Assembly (NCBI GenBank): GCA_964495805.1
Contig: CAZBWV010000009.1
Span: 1 to 15,184 of the forward strand
Length of the DNA stretch: 15,184 nt
Direction of reading: 5' to 3'
Source: JALXCH01 sp964495805
Lineage (GTDB): Bacteria; Calditrichota; Calditrichia; RBG-13-44-9
Part shown: positions 13,678 to 15,184 of the stretch, in pieces
Layout of the letters: each line of letters starts with the position of its first letter
Position numbering within the stretch: the first letter of the stretch is position 1
Program-made: the position numbers and the translations under genes
The notes under the pieces: model-generated
Databases searched by the model: none
What the model saw: only the letters and a program-made list of their open reading frames with translations
What the model was told of the DNA's origin: nothing

Positions 13678-14109
13678 ATGAAACAGTTTGATTACGATTT
13701 TAAATCAGAAGGAGTGGAGGAACCTCCGGGAGAGTATTCTGCTTATAAGGACTTTACAACGCTGGCTTGCTGGAAAGACGCAAGGGAAGTCAAACTCTTT
13801 TTTAACAAGGAAATTATTCCCCAACTACCCCGGGAGGCCAAATATAATATTGAAAATCAGATTCGGAATGCTTTTATTAGTATTACAGCCAATATTGCTG
13901 AAGGGTATGGACGATTTCATTATAGGGAAGGGATCCAGTTTTATCGGGTAGCACGAGGTTCTCTTTTTGAACTGAAGGATCATTTAATCAGCTGCCGGGA
14001 CTTGAATTATATCAATGAAGATATCTACCAGAAAGGAATTGAACTGATTGAAAAAGCAAAAATTTCATTAAACGGGTATATCAATTATGTGCAGCAAAAA
14101 ATTAAATAA
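13678..14109 (+). CDS. Four-helix-bundle protein (S23 / 23S rRNA intervening-sequence type)
   Basis: A 143-residue protein of the TIGR02436-type four-helix-bundle family. After an N-terminal extension of about 22 residues, the core runs from YKDFTTLACWKDAREV to the end, with the hallmark ITANIAEGYGRFHYREGIQFYRVARGSLFELKDHL. Members occur inside 23S rRNA intervening sequences or as free-standing genes; the related Avd protein serves diversity-generating retroelements. There is no rRNA or reverse transcriptase here, so its role is unknown. The ATG is 9 bases from GAGGGG (13663-13668), itself part of a purine repeat; AGGAG lies too close to act. It interrupts the sulfate-activation genes and is bounded on both sides by 9-bp repeat tracts, which suggests an inserted cassette. 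Confidence 0.85.
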   Translation: MKQFDYDFKSEGVEEPPGEYSAYKDFTTLACWKDAREVKLFFNKEIIPQLPREAKYNIENQIRNAFISITANIAEGYGRFHYREGIQFYRVARGSLFELKDHLISCRDLNYINEDIYQKGIELIEKAKISLNGYINYVQQKIK

Positions 14110-14127
14110 ATTTTCCCTGACCCACAC

Positions 14128-14190
14128 CCCCTATATCCCCTATTTCCCTTATATCCCCTATATCCCTTATATCCCTTATACCCCTTACAT
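14128..14190 (+). repeat. Pyrimidine nonamer tract, CCCCTATAT-like, about 7 units
   Basis: Units in nine-base phase: CCCCTATAT, CCCCTATTT, CCCTTATAT, CCCCTATAT, CCCTTATAT, then CCCTTATA and CCCCTTACAT with slipped phase, trailing into a C-rich run up to 14210. It fills most of the spacer between the four-helix-bundle gene and sat. Confidence 0.8.
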
Positions 14191-14248
14191 CCCTTCCCCC
14201 CCTTACCCCCATGCTCATTACTATCAACATAAATAGAGGAGAAACAGT

Positions 14249-15184
14249 ATGATCCAGCCTCACGGTGGAACGTTAGTCAATCGGTATGTCACGGATGAGG
14301 AGAGAGAAGTTTGGATTGAAAAAGCACAGGGATTGCCGCAGATTGTTATTGATGACAAGAATATCTCCGATCTGGAGATGATTGCCTCCGGCGCTATGAG
14401 TCCGTTAACCGGATTCATGAAAAAGGACGATTATCTTTCCGTGGTCAATGATATGCATCTGGCCAACGGATTGGTATGGAGCATTCCCATTACGCTGGCG
14501 GTGAATAAAGATGTGGCAGGGCAAATCGGCGGAAATGGAGAAATTGCCCTAATCGATCATCAGAATCACCTGCTGGCGGTGATGAATGTGGAAGAAGTGT
14601 ATCAGTACGACAAAAAACTGGAAGCAGAGAAGGTGTTCCGCACCACCGATGAGAAACATCCCGGTGTGGCCTATGTGTATCAGCAGGGCGATTATCTGTT
14701 AGGCGGTGGTATTACCATGATCAATCGCCCGCAGCACACCGACTTTCTGGAATATCGCCGCGATCCGGCCGAAACACGCCGCATTTTTCAGGAAAAAGGC
14801 TGGGAAACGGTGGTTGCCTTCCAGACCCGCAATCCCATCCATAGGGCACATGAGTATTTACAAAAATGTGCACTGGAAATTGTGGACGGTCTGTTGATTC
14901 ATCCTCTGGTGGGACGCACCAAAGCGGATGATATTCCCGCAGAAGTGCGCATGAAGAGTTACGAAGTGCTGCTGGAAAAATATTACCCGAAAGACCGGGT
15001 GCTGCTCTCCGTCTTCCCCGCTGCCATGCGCTATGCAGGACCACGAGAAGCAATTTTCCATGCCCTGGTACGGAAAAACTACGGTTGCACGCATATCATT
15101 ATCGGGCGCGACCATGCCGGGGTGGGGAATTATTACGGCACGTATGATGCCCAGCATATTTTTAAAGAATTTAAACCGGAGGAA
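14249..15184 (+). CDS. sat: ATP sulfurylase (sulfate adenylyltransferase), 3' end outside window
   Basis: Joins sulfate and ATP to give APS, the substrate of the CysC encoded upstream. The frame is open from ATG 14249 to the window end, giving 312 residues of an expected 380 or more. It belongs to the Sat/Met3 type, not CysD/CysN: the N-terminal PUA-like domain begins with MIQPHGGTLVNRYV and contains SGAMSPLTGFM, then the catalytic domain has QTRNPIHRAHE (residues 192-202), LIHPLVGRTKADDIP, RYAGPREAIFHALVRKNYG and GRDHAGVGNYYGTYDA from residue 286. The start has AGAGGAG at 14235-14241, 7 bases upstream. Whether a CysC-like domain is fused at the C-terminus cannot be seen; a separate cysC makes that less likely. 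Confidence 0.95.
   Translation, partial: MIQPHGGTLVNRYVTDEEREVWIEKAQGLPQIVIDDKNISDLEMIASGAMSPLTGFMKKDDYLSVVNDMHLANGLVWSIPITLAVNKDVAGQIGGNGEIALIDHQNHLLAVMNVEEVYQYDKKLEAEKVFRTTDEKHPGVAYVYQQGDYLLGGGITMINRPQHTDFLEYRRDPAETRRIFQEKGWETVVAFQTRNPIHRAHEYLQKCALEIVDGLLIHPLVGRTKADDIPAEVRMKSYEVLLEKYYPKDRVLLSVFPAAMRYAGPREAIFHALVRKNYGCTHIIIGRDHAGVGNYYGTYDAQHIFKEFKPEE

Noticed and set aside
13678..14109. Possible Avd protein of a diversity-generating retroelement
   Set aside because: No reverse transcriptase, template repeat or variable repeat is seen nearby; the general four-helix-bundle family is a sufficient explanation.
14110..14210. Tandem repeats as a possible CRISPR array
   Set aside because: Units are 9 bp with no unique spacers; this is a simple microsatellite.

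Overview
The window is dense bacterial DNA of moderate GC content with every supported gene on the + strand, short spacers, ATGA stop/start overlaps and strong Shine-Dalgarno sites. The mix of hyp maturation genes, a UpxY-type NusG paralogue, a four-helix-bundle (S23-type) protein, a DUF4438 protein and dispersed polypurine/polypyrimidine microsatellites would fit an FCB-group or Calditrichota-like bacterium. This placement is a guess from gene content; no rRNA is present to fix it.

Layout. (1) 1-2915: the 3' end of hypF, overlapping hypD, then a probable terminator and hypE. These genes build the Fe(CN)2CO ligands of [NiFe]-hydrogenases, but no hydrogenase subunit lies in the window. (2) 3155-3610: an orphan single-domain response regulator. 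(3) 3611-4185: a gene-free stretch of 575 bases with candidate promoters and a long leader rich in possible RNA stems, one of which could hide the ribosome binding site of the next gene. (4) 4186-8099: a tight three-gene unit made of a DUF4438 protein, a threonine-synthase-like protein whose PLP lysine is replaced by arginine, and a TPR protein ending in six AT-hooks. A lipoprotein amidohydrolase (8156-9823) follows. (5) 9987-15184: a nucleotide-sugar epimerase, a UpxY-type antiterminator, APS kinase (cysC), a PHP phosphatase, a four-helix-bundle protein and ATP sulfurylase (sat, cut by the window end). This looks like the start of a surface-polysaccharide or sulfate-activation locus. Sat and CysC would make PAPS, and the PHP protein is well placed to remove its by-product PAP.

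The best candidate for something undescribed is region 3-4: a regulated-looking operon that combines a DUF of unknown function, an apparent PLP pseudoenzyme and a eukaryote-like AT-hook tail. The second is the pair of microsatellite families (7-bp AGGAAAG-like and 9-bp CCCCTATAT-like) found at almost every gene boundary from 11595 to 14210. One copy has become the C-terminus of the PHP protein and runs into the ribosome binding site of the next gene.
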